Positions 33,834 to 48,510 of a stretch of DNA of 64,000 bases are shown piece by piece (within the stretch, counting starts at the first letter, position 1; every line of letters starts with the position of its first letter). The stretch covers positions 54,018-118,017 of the forward strand of contig NZ_JAAGKO020000026.1 in NCBI RefSeq assembly GCF_027947535.2, in the 5' to 3' direction. A program made the translations under genes and the position numbers. The stretch is from Streptantibioticus silvisoli (GTDB taxonomy: Bacteria; Actinomycetota; Actinomycetes; Streptomycetales; Streptomycetaceae). The notes beneath the pieces were generated by a model. The model saw only the letters and a program-made list of their open reading frames with translations. It searched no databases and was not told where the DNA came from.

Positions 33834-34621
33834 GCGCTCCCCTCCGTCCCGGTGGTGGCCTCGGCCAGCAGCGCGCGCAGGCCGTCCGGACCGGCGACGA
33901 CCGCGTCCGGCTCGGCCCGCACCGGGTAGGGCCGGTCGTAGGTGCCGGGGGCCTCCATCAAGATGGTGGCGCCGACCCCGGCGCGGCGGCCGCACAGCAC
34001 GTCACGGTCGTAGTTGTCGCCGACGTACCAGCACCCCGGCGGCTCGACGCCGAGGGCGCGGGCGGCCAGCCGGATCATCTCCGGGTTGGGTTTGCGCACC
34101 CCCGCCTCGTCGCTGTAGACCTGCGCCGCGATCCGCTCGGCGAAGCCGTGCGCCGCCAGGAAGTCGCGGTGCACCGGGCCGGACAGCGCGTTGCTGACGA
34201 TGGCCACCGGGACGCCGGCGCGCTCGGCGGCGCCGAGGAGCCGGTCCGTGCCGGGCCGGGCGACCCGGTGCTGCCGCAGTTCGGCCACCCGGCGGCACAG
34301 CGGCCCGGCGTGCGCCGCCACGTGGGCGCGGGCGGCGGCCGGCCAGTCGGCGGCCACGAACTCGGTCCAGAACCGGTGGTGGGACATCTCCTCGGGCGCC
34401 GCCGGCCGCGACATCGCGTTCCGCCAGTGCGCGTCGGCGGCGGCGCCGGCCCGCAGGTCGGCCTCGATGTGCCCGGCGTCCGGCCCGCCGCAGCCGGCCG
34501 CGGTCAGCGACCGGTGGACTTCGGCGGCCAGCTCCGCCGCCCAGCCGGGCCGCGGGGTGCCCGTGACGACCACCCCGCCGAAGTCGAGCAGCAGTGCGGT
34601 GGGTCGGGGCAACGGGCCCAT
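33827..34621 (-). CDS. HAD-family hydrolase, subfamily IA
   Basis: A 264-residue hydrolase. Motif I is LLLDFGGVVVTG, with the nucleophile Asp and the Gly-Gly form seen in many HAD-IA proteins. An alpha-helical cap occupies about residues 30-125. VAIVSNALSG (motif II), KPNPEMI (motif III) and YVGDNYDRDVLCGRRAG (motif IV) follow. The substrate is probably a small phosphate ester, but it cannot be read from sequence. It follows the GntR gene by 81 bp and overlaps the next HAD gene, so the three are probably one operon. Confidence 0.87.
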   Translation of the reverse strand: MGPLPRPTALLLDFGGVVVTGTPRPGWAAELAAEVHRSLTAAGCGGPDAGHIEADLRAGAAADAHWRNAMSRPAAPEEMSHHRFWTEFVAADWPAAARAHVAAHAGPLCRRVAELRQHRVARPGTDRLLGAAERAGVPVAIVSNALSGPVHRDFLAAHGFAERIAAQVYSDEAGVRKPNPEMIRLAARALGVEPPGCWYVGDNYDRDVLCGRRAGVGATILMEAPGTYDRPYPVRAEPDAVVAGPDGLRALLAEATTGTEGSAC

Positions 34622-34702
34622 GTCGCGGTCCTCTTCCTGGTTGCTGCGGGACCGCGGGCCGCCGGGCCCGCGCGGGTGCGGGCGGCGCGGCGCGGGCCGG
34701 GG

Positions 34703-35446
34703 TCAGTGCGCGGCGACCGTCATCTCGAACGAGTAGCGGGTGGCGCGGTAGACGTGCGCGCCGTACTCCACCGGACGGCCCGAACTGTCGTACGCGGTAC
34801 GGGTCATGGTCAGCAGGGTGGCGCCGCGGGACTCGCCGAGCAGCCGGGCCTCGGCGGCGGTGGCCCGGCGGGCGCCGATGGTCTGCGCGGCGGTGCTCAG
34901 GTCCGTGCCGGACCGGCGCAGCAACTGGTAGAGGCCCTGCTCGGACAGCGCCTGCTCCGACAGCTCCAGCAGGCCGGCCGGCAGGTGGTTGCGCATCAGG
35001 GCGATCGGCTGGTCGTCGGCGTACCGCAGCCGCCGCACGGCGACCACCTCCAGGCCCTCGGCGACCCGCAGCGCCGCCGCGACCTCGGCGGAGGCCGGCA
35101 CCGTCTCGATGGACAGCACGTCGGTGCGCGGCCGGCGGTCCTCGCGCTCCAGGTCCTCGTACAGGCTGGTGAGTTCGACCTGCCGGCGGATGCGGTTGGT
35201 GACCACCTGGGTGCCCACCCCGCGCTTGCGGGCCAGCAGTCCCTTGTCCACCAGGTGCTGCATGGCCTGGCGCATGGTCGGCCGGGACAGTCCGAACTGG
35301 TCGGCCATGGCGATCTCGTTGCTCAGCCGGGTGCCGGGCGGCAGGACGCCGGTCTCGATGAGTTCCTGCAACTGCTGGGCGACCTGGAAGTACAGCGGCA
35401 CCGGACTGCTCCGGTCGATGGTGATCAGCTTCGCGAACGACTCCAC
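34703..35446 (-). CDS. GntR-family regulator with UTRA domain
   Basis: A 247-residue HutC-type regulator. The winged helix (about 10-75) includes PLYFQVAQQLQELIETGVLPPG and LSRPTMRQAMQHLVDKGLL. The UTRA ligand domain (about 90-245) would bind a sugar-like effector. I chose the GTG at 35446 because AGGAGG lies five bases upstream; the ATG at 35491 would add 15 residues but has no ribosome-binding site. It is divergent from the Gfo/Idh-IolE pair and probably controls both directions. The closest functional guess is an inositol or sugar-acid repressor. Confidence 0.88.
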   Translation of the reverse strand: MESFAKLITIDRSSPVPLYFQVAQQLQELIETGVLPPGTRLSNEIAMADQFGLSRPTMRQAMQHLVDKGLLARKRGVGTQVVTNRIRRQVELTSLYEDLEREDRRPRTDVLSIETVPASAEVAAALRVAEGLEVVAVRRLRYADDQPIALMRNHLPAGLLELSEQALSEQGLYQLLRRSGTDLSTAAQTIGARRATAAEARLLGESRGATLLTMTRTAYDSSGRPVEYGAHVYRATRYSFEMTVAAH

Positions 35447-35517
35447 GTCACCCTCCTGGGGACTGTTCTCAACCGCGTCAGTATGCCTCATGGCCGGTTA
35501 AGCTCTGAACGTCCATA

Positions 35518-35527
35518 TGTCATAACA
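35518..35527. promoter_or_regulatory. Candidate GntR operator
   Basis: TGTCATAACA, a TGT-N4-ACA imperfect palindrome in an AT-rich patch, lies between the divergent GntR and Gfo/Idh genes. HutC-type operators often have GT-N-TA-N-AC form. This is motif-level evidence only. Confidence 0.35.
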
Positions 35528-35605
35528 AACACTTGCCCTGCGGGCTGCCGGAGGGTAGAAAGCAGGGGAGCCGCTCCCAGGTCCCCGCACGAAAGGCCCC
35601 CGCAT

Positions 35606-36604
35606 ATGCGTATCGGACTCATCGGTACCGGGCGTATCGGCGCGTTCCACGCCGAGACCCTGGCCGGCCTGCCGGCCGTGACCGGGGTCGTGGTCCACGA
35701 CGCCGACGAACGCTCCGCGCGCGCCGTGGCGGACCGGATCGGCGCGACCCGCGCCGCGGACCTCGACGGGCTGCTGGGCTCCGGCGTGGACGGCGTGGTC
35801 ATCGCCGCGCCCACCTTCGCCCACGCCGAACTCATCCTGGCCGCGGCCCGCGCCGGACTGCCGGTCTTCTGCGAGAAGCCGGTGGCCGGCACCCTCCAGG
35901 AGACCGACGCGGTCCTCGCGGCGCTCGACGGCACCGGCGTCCCGCTGCACATCGGCTTCCAGCGCCGCTTCGACGCCGGATACCTCGCGGTGCGCGAAGC
36001 GGTCGCCGACGGACGGCTCGGCTGGACCCACACCCTGCGCGCCTGCACCTCCGACCCGGCCCCGCCGCACGCCGGCTACATCCCCGGCTCCGGCGGCATC
36101 TTCCGCGACTGCTCGGTGCACGACTACGACATCGTGCGCTGGGTCACCGGCCGCGAGGTCGTCGAGGTCTACGCCACCGGCGCCAACCGCGGCGAGGAGT
36201 TCTTCGCCGCGGCCGGCGACGTCGACACCGGCGTCACCCTGCTCACCCTGGACGACGGCACCCTCGCCACCTGCACCGCGACCCGCTACAACGGCGCCGG
36301 CTACGACGTGCGCCTGGAGGTCTGCGGCTCCCGGGGCACGCTGGTCGCCGGCCTGACCGACCACAGCCCGCTGACCTCCGCCGAGGGCGCCGCCTGGCCC
36401 GCCGGCACGCCCCACCCCGGCTTCATGGAGCGCTTCCTCGACGCCTACCGCGCCGAACTCAGCGCGTTCACCGAGGTGGTGGCCGGCACCCGGCCCAGCC
36501 CCTGCACCGGCCGGGACGCCCGCGCCGCGCTCGCCGTCGCCGACGCCGCGACCCGCTCCCGCGCCGAGGGCCGCCCGGTGCGGCTGGCGACGGTGGCGGC
36601 GTGA
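35606..36604 (+). CDS. Gfo/Idh/MocA-family oxidoreductase, probable inositol dehydrogenase
   Basis: A 332-residue NAD(P)-dependent dehydrogenase. The Rossmann fold starts RIGLIGTGRIGAFHAETLAG. The conserved EKP motif is in PVFCEKPVAGT, and the C-terminal domain has the catalytic DCSVHDYDIVRWVTG segment. The sequence best fits myo- or scyllo-inositol 2-dehydrogenases (IolG-like), and the coupled IolE-like gene supports this. The ATG at 35606 gives the standard N-terminus. The exact substrate is uncertain. Confidence 0.88.
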   Translation: MRIGLIGTGRIGAFHAETLAGLPAVTGVVVHDADERSARAVADRIGATRAADLDGLLGSGVDGVVIAAPTFAHAELILAAARAGLPVFCEKPVAGTLQETDAVLAALDGTGVPLHIGFQRRFDAGYLAVREAVADGRLGWTHTLRACTSDPAPPHAGYIPGSGGIFRDCSVHDYDIVRWVTGREVVEVYATGANRGEEFFAAAGDVDTGVTLLTLDDGTLATCTATRYNGAGYDVRLEVCGSRGTLVAGLTDHSPLTSAEGAAWPAGTPHPGFMERFLDAYRAELSAFTEVVAGTRPSPCTGRDARAALAVADAATRSRAEGRPVRLATVAA

Positions 36605-37464
36605 TCCGCCTCGCCGGCGCCCCCATCTCCTGGGGTGTGTGCGAAGTGCCCGGCTGGGGGCACCAGATGGCGGCCGGCCGGGTGCTGGCGGAGATGCGCC
36701 GGGCGGGGCTGACCGCCACCGAGTTCGGCCCCGGCGGCTTCCTGCCCGCCGACCCCGCCGAACGCGCCGCGCTGCTGGCCGCCCACGGCCTGGAGGCGGT
36801 CGGCGGCTTCGTGCCCGCCGTCCTGCACGACCCCGGCCACGACCCGCTGCCCGGCGTCCGGCACGCCCTGGCCGGCTTCGGCACCGCCGGCACCCTCGTG
36901 CTGGCCGCCGCCACCGGCACCGACGGCTACGACACGCGGCCCGAGCTGACCGAGAAGGGCTGGGCGGCGCTGCTGGGCAACCTCGACCGGATCGCCGCGT
37001 ACGCCGCCGGAGCGGGCGTCACCACGGTCCTGCACCCGCACGTCGGCACCATGGTGGAAGGCCGTGCCGAGGTCGACCGGGTCCTCGACGGCAGCGGCGT
37101 CCCGCTGTGCCTGGACACCGGCCACCTGCTGGTCGGCGGCACCGACCCCGCCGACCTGGCCCGCCGGGTCCCCGACCGCGTCGCGCACGTGCACCTCAAG
37201 GACGTCGACGCCGTACTGGCCGCCCGCGTCCGGGCCGGCGACCTCACCTACACCGACGCCGTGCGCGGCGGGATGTACCGCCCGCTCGGCCGGGGCGACG
37301 TCGACATCGCCGGCATCGTCGCCTCGCTCACCGCGGCCGGCTACGACGGCTGGTACGTCATGGAGCAGGACACCGTGCTGGACACCGGCCCCGCCGAGGG
37401 CGCCGGCCCGCTCGCCGACGTCACCGCCGGCCTGGACTACCTGCGCGCCGCCGTCCCCGGCTGA
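36601..37464 (+). CDS. IolE-like sugar isomerase/dehydratase (TIM barrel)
   Basis: A 287-residue xylose-isomerase-like TIM barrel. It opens with APISWGVCEVPGWGHQM, a hallmark of inosose dehydratase IolE. The metal-ligand strands are recognisable: TTVLHPHVGTMVEG, LCLDTGHLLVGG, VAHVHLKDVD and WYVMEQD. IolE dehydrates scyllo-inosose; other members isomerise keto sugars. The GTG overlaps the dehydrogenase stop (GTGA). Genes for IolB, IolC, IolD and a transporter are not in the window, so the pathway here is incomplete. Confidence 0.86.
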   Translation: MIRLAGAPISWGVCEVPGWGHQMAAGRVLAEMRRAGLTATEFGPGGFLPADPAERAALLAAHGLEAVGGFVPAVLHDPGHDPLPGVRHALAGFGTAGTLVLAAATGTDGYDTRPELTEKGWAALLGNLDRIAAYAAGAGVTTVLHPHVGTMVEGRAEVDRVLDGSGVPLCLDTGHLLVGGTDPADLARRVPDRVAHVHLKDVDAVLAARVRAGDLTYTDAVRGGMYRPLGRGDVDIAGIVASLTAAGYDGWYVMEQDTVLDTGPAEGAGPLADVTAGLDYLRAAVPG

Positions 37465-37486
37465 ACGCGGCGCACCGGGGGCGGAA

Positions 37487-37603
37487 GGCGCCTTCGCGGC
37501 AGGCGGCGGGGGAGGCCGTCACCGGAGCCGGTCAGGGGGGCGGGGACGACCGCGCGGCGCCTTCGCGGCAGGCGGCGGGGGCGGCTGTCACCGGAGCCGG
37601 TCA
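37487..37603. repeat. Two 48-bp direct repeats
   Basis: Copies at 37487-37534 and 37556-37603 begin GGCGCCTTCGCGGCAGGC and differ at two bases. They lie in the 312-bp gap between the convergent IolE-like gene and the hybrid kinase gene. No gene is supported. Confidence 0.85.
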
Positions 37604-37693
37604 CCGTTCCCCGGGACCGGCCAAGGCTCCGTCGACACCGGCCACCGGTCGGCCAGCGCCCGCGCCAGCGCCGGCGCCACCGCTGGCGCCGCC

Positions 37694-37747
37694 CACCCCC
37701 CGCCCGGCGAACACCCCCCGCCCGCCGAACACCCCCCGCCCCCCGAA
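37694..37747. repeat. Three 18-bp tandem repeats
   Basis: CACCCCCCGCCCGSCGAA occurs at 37694 and 37712, and a third copy at 37730 has CC in place of GS. It lies in the same gap as the 48-bp repeats. Confidence 0.85.
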
Positions 37748-37776
37748 CTCCCCACCGCCAGCGGCCTGTTCGCCCC

Positions 37777-41640
<3,864 letters not shown>

Positions 41641-41808
41641 AGCATCCGCCTCCCCTGCCTTGCCTGTTCCCTGCCTACATCCTGCCCCGCCCGCTCACCC
41701 GGCCCGGGCGCGTCATCGCGGGCGGGGCCCCGGTCGCGTCACCGGTCCGGTCCAGGCGCCCGCCCGCCGCGGGGGCGCCGCGGTCGGCTCGCCGGGTACG
41801 CCGCCCGG

Positions 41809-42132
41809 TCAGGGGCGCGGGGAACCGGCCTGGGCGGCCCGGACGCTGGGGTAGAGGCGCAGCACCGAGTCGACGCCGATCAGCTCGAACAGCCGGGTCA
41901 CCACCGGTGGGGCCGCCGCGATCCGCAGGTCGGTGCGCTGGTGGGTGCTGAGCACCAGCCGCAGGAAGGTGGAGTCCCCGAACGTGATGCCCCCGGCGTC
42001 CAGGATCACCCCGGGGTGTCCGGCGGTGGCGGCGTCCAGGTCGGCGGCCAGCGGGCCGAGGGTGTCGGCGTCCAGATCGCCCGTCGGGGCGACGACCGGC
42101 AGGGACGCCGGAGCGCCCTCGTTCGTAGACAT
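41809..42132 (-). CDS. STAS-domain anti-anti-sigma factor
   Basis: A 107-residue STAS protein, 168 bp upstream of the hybrid kinase gene on the same strand. The core reads LPVVAPTGDLDADTLGPL and GVILDAGGITFGDSTFLRLVL. In SpoIIAA-type proteins the DSSG Ser is phosphorylated by the cognate anti-sigma kinase; here the motif is DSTF, so a Ser or Thr would be the site. The SpoIIE domain next door would remove that phosphate. I start at the internal ATG at 42132 (MSTNEG); an ATG at 42162 adds ten residues. Neither has a clear ribosome-binding site. Confidence 0.88.
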   Translation of the reverse strand: MSTNEGAPASLPVVAPTGDLDADTLGPLAADLDAATAGHPGVILDAGGITFGDSTFLRLVLSTHQRTDLRIAAAPPVVTRLFELIGVDSVLRLYPSVRAAQAGSPRP

Positions 42133-42334
42133 GGAGGGGATTATGTCGAAGAACCTGGGCATCCGACCAGAAGCGATGTCCCCTGCTGCGGCGAGGCGAC
42201 GCGGAACCCGTACCGGCGGGACCCGCGGCCCACCGCGCCGGAGACCGCGTCGAGGAACGGAGTACCCGCCCGGGTAACGTGGACGGCGAAGCAGCCGCCC
42301 GGGCGTCGTTGCTGAACCCTACGGAGACGGTGCG

Positions 42335-42733
42335 GTGCGAACGAGCGAAGTCTACGGGCGCGAGCCGGGCACCATCGCGGCCGCACGCCTGCTCACCACG
42401 GCTTTCCTCGCCCGCGTCGGCGAGCGGATCGCGCGCCCGCTCCCGCAGCGCACGATCGACAACGCCCGACTGGTCGTCAGCGAACTGGTGACCAACGCCG
42501 TGAAGTACACCACCGGGGCGTACGGCATCGACCTGGAACTGGTGGACGGGCACGTCCTGATCACCGTCTGGGACACCTCACCGCAGGCGATCACCCCCAT
42601 GGCCCCCGACCCCGGCCGCGTCGGGCAGCACGGCATGGAGATCGTGCTGGCCCTCTACGGCAGCTTCGACGCCGTCACCACCCCCACCGGCAAGCGGATC
42701 ACCGTCCGGGTCGATCTGAGCGCGGCGGCTTGA
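42335..42733 (+). CDS. RsbW/SpoIIAB-like ATP-binding protein (anti-sigma kinase type)
   Basis: A 132-residue protein with a GHKL ATPase fold. The N-box is ARLVVSELVTNAVKY, followed by ITVWDTSP and a short G2 loop VGQHGMEIVLAL. Such proteins in Streptomyces bind sigma or STAS partners and phosphorylate the latter. It is divergent from the STAS gene. The GTG start at 42335 follows CGGAGACGG. Together with the STAS and SpoIIE-domain genes it makes a complete partner-switching set except for a sigma factor, which is not in the window. Confidence 0.88.
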   Translation: MRTSEVYGREPGTIAAARLLTTAFLARVGERIARPLPQRTIDNARLVVSELVTNAVKYTTGAYGIDLELVDGHVLITVWDTSPQAITPMAPDPGRVGQHGMEIVLALYGSFDAVTTPTGKRITVRVDLSAAA

Positions 42734-42903
42734 GCGGTACGGCTGCCCGAGGGGTGCGGCTGGGTGCCGCGGCTCGAACGGCGGCTGGGCGTCGCGGCCC
42801 GAGCGACGCGCGCCGGCCGGCGGGAAGGCCGCCCGCGCCGGTGTGATCGGGCCGTACCGGTGGCGGGGCGTGCCGGTGCCGGGCGTTCGGCCATAATGGG
42901 CAT

Positions 42904-43590
42904 ATGCCCGCGCAGATCAACCCCAGCATTCTGTCCGCCGACTTCGCCCGGCTCGCCGACGAGGCCGAGGCCGTCGGCGGCGCCGACTGGCTGCACGTCG
43001 ACGTCATGGACAACCACTTCGTGCCCAACCTGACCCTGGGTGTGCCCGTCGTGGAGTCGCTGCGCAAGGCCACCGGCACCCCGCTCGACTGCCACCTGAT
43101 GATCGAGGACCCGGACCGCTGGGCGCCGGCCTTCGTCGAGGCGGGCGCCGGGTCGGTCACCTTCCACGTGGAGGCCGCCGCCGCGCCGGTCCGGCTGGCC
43201 CGCGAGATCCGCGCCAAGGGCGCCCGCGCTGCGATGGCCCTGAAGCCCGCCACCGCGATCGAGCCCTACGAGGACCTGCTGCCGGAACTCGACATGCTTC
43301 TGGTGATGACGGTTGAACCGGGCTTCGGCGGCCAGGCGTTCCTCGACATCATGCTGCCCAAGATCCGCCGCACCCGGGAGCTGATCTCCCGGCACGGACT
43401 CGACCTGTGGGTCCAGGTCGACGGCGGTGTGTCCGCCGAGACCATCGAGCGCTGCGCCGAGGCCGGCGCCGACGTCTTCGTCGCCGGTTCCGCGGTCTAC
43501 GGCGCCGACGACCCGGCCCGCGCGGTCGCCGCCCTGCGTGCGCAGGCCGACGCCGCCACCGCCCGCGCCCCCTGGGCCTGCGCCCACTGA
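42904..43590 (+). CDS. rpe: Ribulose-phosphate 3-epimerase
   Basis: Rpe interconverts ribulose 5-phosphate and xylulose 5-phosphate, feeding riboflavin and nucleotide synthesis and the pentose phosphate pathway. The 228-residue TIM barrel has [52 protein letters not shown] and [12 protein letters not shown], the standard catalytic and metal-binding segments. It stands alone, with a regulator gene downstream. Confidence 0.97.
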   Translation: MPAQINPSILSADFARLADEAEAVGGADWLHVDVMDNHFVPNLTLGVPVVESLRKATGTPLDCHLMIEDPDRWAPAFVEAGAGSVTFHVEAAAAPVRLAREIRAKGARAAMALKPATAIEPYEDLLPELDMLLVMTVEPGFGGQAFLDIMLPKIRRTRELISRHGLDLWVQVDGGVSAETIERCAEAGADVFVAGSAVYGADDPARAVAALRAQADAATARAPWACAH

Positions 43591-43898
43591 CACCCGGTCC
43601 GCGCGGCGCCCTGCCTCCGGTGCGGCGGACGGCCTGCGCTGCGGCGGCCGGGCGGGAACGGGCGCGGGTGCGGCGGCCGGGTGCGGGGTGCGCCGGGAGC
43701 GGTGCGGGGTGCGGTGCCGCGGTCGCGGTCGGGCCGTCCGGCGCCGCTCCGCCGGGCGTGCGGGGGTGGCCGGCGGGACCGGCCGGGGCGCGGTGCCGCG
43801 CCGTTTTCCCGTATGTTGGCTCATGGATGGAACATGGCGGTCGCAGACCGGAAACACCCATCACATCCATGGCGCCGCACGGGCGACCCAGCGCCCGA
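43591..43898. other. Non-coding gap between rpe and the SorC regulator
   Basis: About 200 bp of GCGG-rich low-complexity sequence with no supported gene, followed by a less GC-rich part (from 43800) that should hold the promoter of the regulator gene. I could not assign -35 and -10 boxes with confidence. Confidence 0.5.
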
Positions 43899-43914
43899 TC
43901 ATCTGCAAAGATGA
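43899..43914. promoter_or_regulatory. Candidate SorC operator
   Basis: TCATCTGCAAAGATGA is a perfect 6-bp inverted repeat with a GCAA centre, 38 bp before the regulator start. It may be an autoregulatory operator. Confidence 0.45.
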
Positions 43915-43951
43915 GCGCGTAGGTAATCAGATGAGCACTGGGGAGGGTGAC

Positions 43952-44977
43952 GTGACCACAGGCCGCTCACCGGTCCGCATGGGCCCCGCCGAAATGGTGC
44001 AGGCGGCGGCGATGGCCCGCCGTTTCTACCTGGAGGGCAAGTCCAAGATCCAGATCGCCGAGGAGTTCGGCGTCAGCCGCTTCAAGGTGGCCCGGGTCCT
44101 GGAGTCCGCGCTGGAACGGGATCTGGTCCGCATCGAGATCCGGGTCCCCGCCGAACTCGACGCCGAACGCTCCGACGCGCTGCGCGCCCGCTACGGCCTG
44201 CGCAACGCCGTCGTCGTGGAGTCCCCGACCGACCGCGCCGAACTGGCCGGCGACGCCCCCGACCCGGAGAACCTCGGGGTGGTCGCCGCGGGACTGCTCG
44301 GCGAACTGGTCAACGAGGGCGACGTCCTCGGGCTGGCCTGGGGCCGTTCCATCATCACCATGGCCAACGCCCTGGAGTCCCTGCCGCCCTGCACGGTCGT
44401 CCAGCTCACCGGGGTCTACGACGCCGGCACCGCGGAACGCGGCTCGGTCGAGGCGGTCCGCCGTGCCGCCCAGGTCGCCGGCGGCGAGGCGCACCCGATG
44501 TACGCGCCCATGGTGCTGCCGGACGCCGCCACCGCCGCCGCCCTGCGCCAGCAGACCGGCATCGCCGCCGCCATGAGCTACTTCGACAAGGTCACCGTCG
44601 CCGTGGTCTCGATCGGTTCGTGGGAACCGCGGGTCTCCACCGTCTACGACGCGCTGTCCGACGCCGAGCGCAAGCACTACGCCGAGCTGGGCGTCGCGGC
44701 CGAGATGTCCTCGCACCTGTTCGCCGCCGACGGCCGCCGCGTCGGTCACGACCTGCGCGACCGCTGCATAACCGTCGACACCGACCGGCTGCGCCGGGTC
44801 CCCGAGGTCGTCGCCATCGCCGGCGGCATCCGCAAGGCCAACGCGGTGGGCGCCGTACTGCGGTCCGGGCTGGTCACCAGCCTGGTCACCGACACCGCCG
44901 CCGCCGACCACCTGCTCAACCGGCAGGCGCCCGCCGCCCGCCCCGCGCTGGACCGCGCCGACCCCGGCGAGGCGTGA
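43952..44977 (+). CDS. SorC/DeoR-type sugar-binding transcriptional regulator
   Basis: A 341-residue regulator. The helix-turn-helix lies near residues 10-55 (AAAMARRFYLEGKSKIQIAEEFGVSRFKVARVLESAL). The larger C-terminal sugar-phosphate-binding domain has the SorC pattern NEGDVLGLAWGRSI and VVQLTGVYDAG. The family senses phosphorylated sugars, and the neighbouring rpe suggests control of pentose or central carbon metabolism. I chose the GTG at 43952, five bases after GGGGAGGG; the ATG at 43931 adds seven residues but has no ribosome-binding site. Confidence 0.88.
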   Translation: MTTGRSPVRMGPAEMVQAAAMARRFYLEGKSKIQIAEEFGVSRFKVARVLESALERDLVRIEIRVPAELDAERSDALRARYGLRNAVVVESPTDRAELAGDAPDPENLGVVAAGLLGELVNEGDVLGLAWGRSIITMANALESLPPCTVVQLTGVYDAGTAERGSVEAVRRAAQVAGGEAHPMYAPMVLPDAATAAALRQQTGIAAAMSYFDKVTVAVVSIGSWEPRVSTVYDALSDAERKHYAELGVAAEMSSHLFAADGRRVGHDLRDRCITVDTDRLRRVPEVVAIAGGIRKANAVGAVLRSGLVTSLVTDTAAADHLLNRQAPAARPALDRADPGEA

Positions 44978-45004
44978 GGGCCCCGGCCGGCGTCGCCGCC
45001 ACCC

Positions 45005-45031
45005 GCTCCCGGCCGGTCACAGGCCGGGAGC
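45005..45031. terminator. Bidirectional hairpin between SorC gene and pspAB
   Basis: GCTCCCGGCC and GGCCGGGAGC (10-bp arms) surround a seven-base loop. The hairpin overlaps the last codons of pspAB and lies 28 bp after the SorC stop. Confidence 0.7.
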
Positions 45032-45595
45032 GCCCCACACCGGGAACCAGCGGCTCAGGTCGTCCTCGACCTTGAGGTCGTTGACGATCATGGCCTTGAC
45101 CTGGAGTTCCACCGCGTTGTCCCGCTTCTCGCCGGCCCGCGGCGCGAACGGGTAGAAGGTGCCGCGCTTGTAGAGGTAGACCAGCGCCAGCGACTTGCCC
45201 TCCGCGTCGCGGAACGTCACCAGCGAGCACAGCAGCTGCGGGCCGAAGCCGCCCTCCTGGAGGATGGTGTTGACCGCGTGCAGGTCGTTGACCAGCCCGG
45301 CGATGTCGTCGGCGGAGTGCCGCGAGTGCAGCCAGGTGTAGCCGTAGGAGTCCCGCACGAACTCCACCGGCACCCCGCCGCCCGGCACGTCGGCGTCCAG
45401 CAGCCCCTGCACCTCCTCACGGGCCTGTGCGAACGCGCCGCCCTCCACCGCGGCGAAGCACACCGAGCCCTCACCGGTCGGGCTGTACCCGGCCGCCGCG
45501 GTCAGGGTGACGGCCGCCGACGGCAGGCCGAAGAGCTGGTCGAGGTCCGGGCGCACCGGCTTGCTGCGGCCCAGCAGGGTGTCGAGGAAGCCCAC
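45017..45595 (-). CDS. pspAB: PspA-associated protein PspAB
   Basis: A 192-residue cytoplasmic protein recognised from memory as the actinobacterial PspAB family, thought to act with the PspA envelope-stress system. Visible marks are the start GFLDTLLGRSKPVRPDLDQLF and the end SRWFPVWGAPGL. It is usually next to htpX, as here, which supports a membrane-stress role. The GTG start at 45595 has AGGAG 12-16 bases upstream. A purine-rich tract and a 39-bp inverted repeat lie between it and htpX. Confidence 0.8.
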   Translation of the reverse strand: MGFLDTLLGRSKPVRPDLDQLFGLPSAAVTLTAAAGYSPTGEGSVCFAAVEGGAFAQAREEVQGLLDADVPGGGVPVEFVRDSYGYTWLHSRHSADDIAGLVNDLHAVNTILQEGGFGPQLLCSLVTFRDAEGKSLALVYLYKRGTFYPFAPRAGEKRDNAVELQVKAMIVNDLKVEDDLSRWFPVWGAPGL

Positions 45596-45599
45596 GGGA

Positions 45600-45724
45600 G
45601 AGACGCTCCTGGTCGAGACGGGGAAAGCCGGAAAGGGGGCCGGGAGAGGCCGGGGGAGGCCGGCGGGAGCCCGGACGGAGGAGGGGAGTCGGGAGGAAGC
45701 CGGACGGGGGAGGGGAGCCGGGCG
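45600..45724. repeat. Purine-rich tract with two imperfect direct repeats
   Basis: The plus strand is mostly G and A across about 125 bp. Two related units, CCGGACGGAGGAGGGGAG (45671) and CCGGACGGGGGAGGGGAG (45700), occur in it. Such tracts can form triplex DNA. It lies directly upstream of pspAB. Confidence 0.6.
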
Positions 45725-45799
45725 CCGGGGCCGGTTGGGGACCGGTGGATCGCCCGCCGACCGACGGTACCGGGGAACCGGCCGCCTGCCGAGCCTCTC

Positions 45800-45838
45800 G
45801 GTGGATGATCGGCTCGGAAGATGATCCGATCATCCACC
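45800..45838. promoter_or_regulatory. 39-bp inverted repeat with GATGATC core, htpX-pspAB gap
   Basis: GGTGGATGATCGG (45800-45812) is a perfect 13-bp complement of 45826-45838, around a loop that itself contains GATGATC. Its AT content is high for this genome. It is 115 bp after htpX and 205 bp before pspAB on the same strand, and could be an operator for pspAB or an htpX 3' hairpin. Confidence 0.65.
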
Positions 45839-45952
45839 CACGCCCCACCCGCAGCCCCGCACCCGCAGCCCCGCACCGGCCAGGCCCGCACCGCACCCCA
45901 CCGCTCCGGCAGGCCCCGCCACCCCGGCAAGGCCCGCCCGCCTCCTCCCCCG

Positions 45953-48503
<2,551 letters not shown>

Positions 48504-48510
48504 GGCGGCG

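Noticed and set aside
42163..42334. SigB-type promoter (GGGTAA or GGGTAC) between the STAS and RsbW-like genes
   Set aside because: GGGTAA occurs near 42,270, but no GTTT-like -35 lies at the right distance on either strand.
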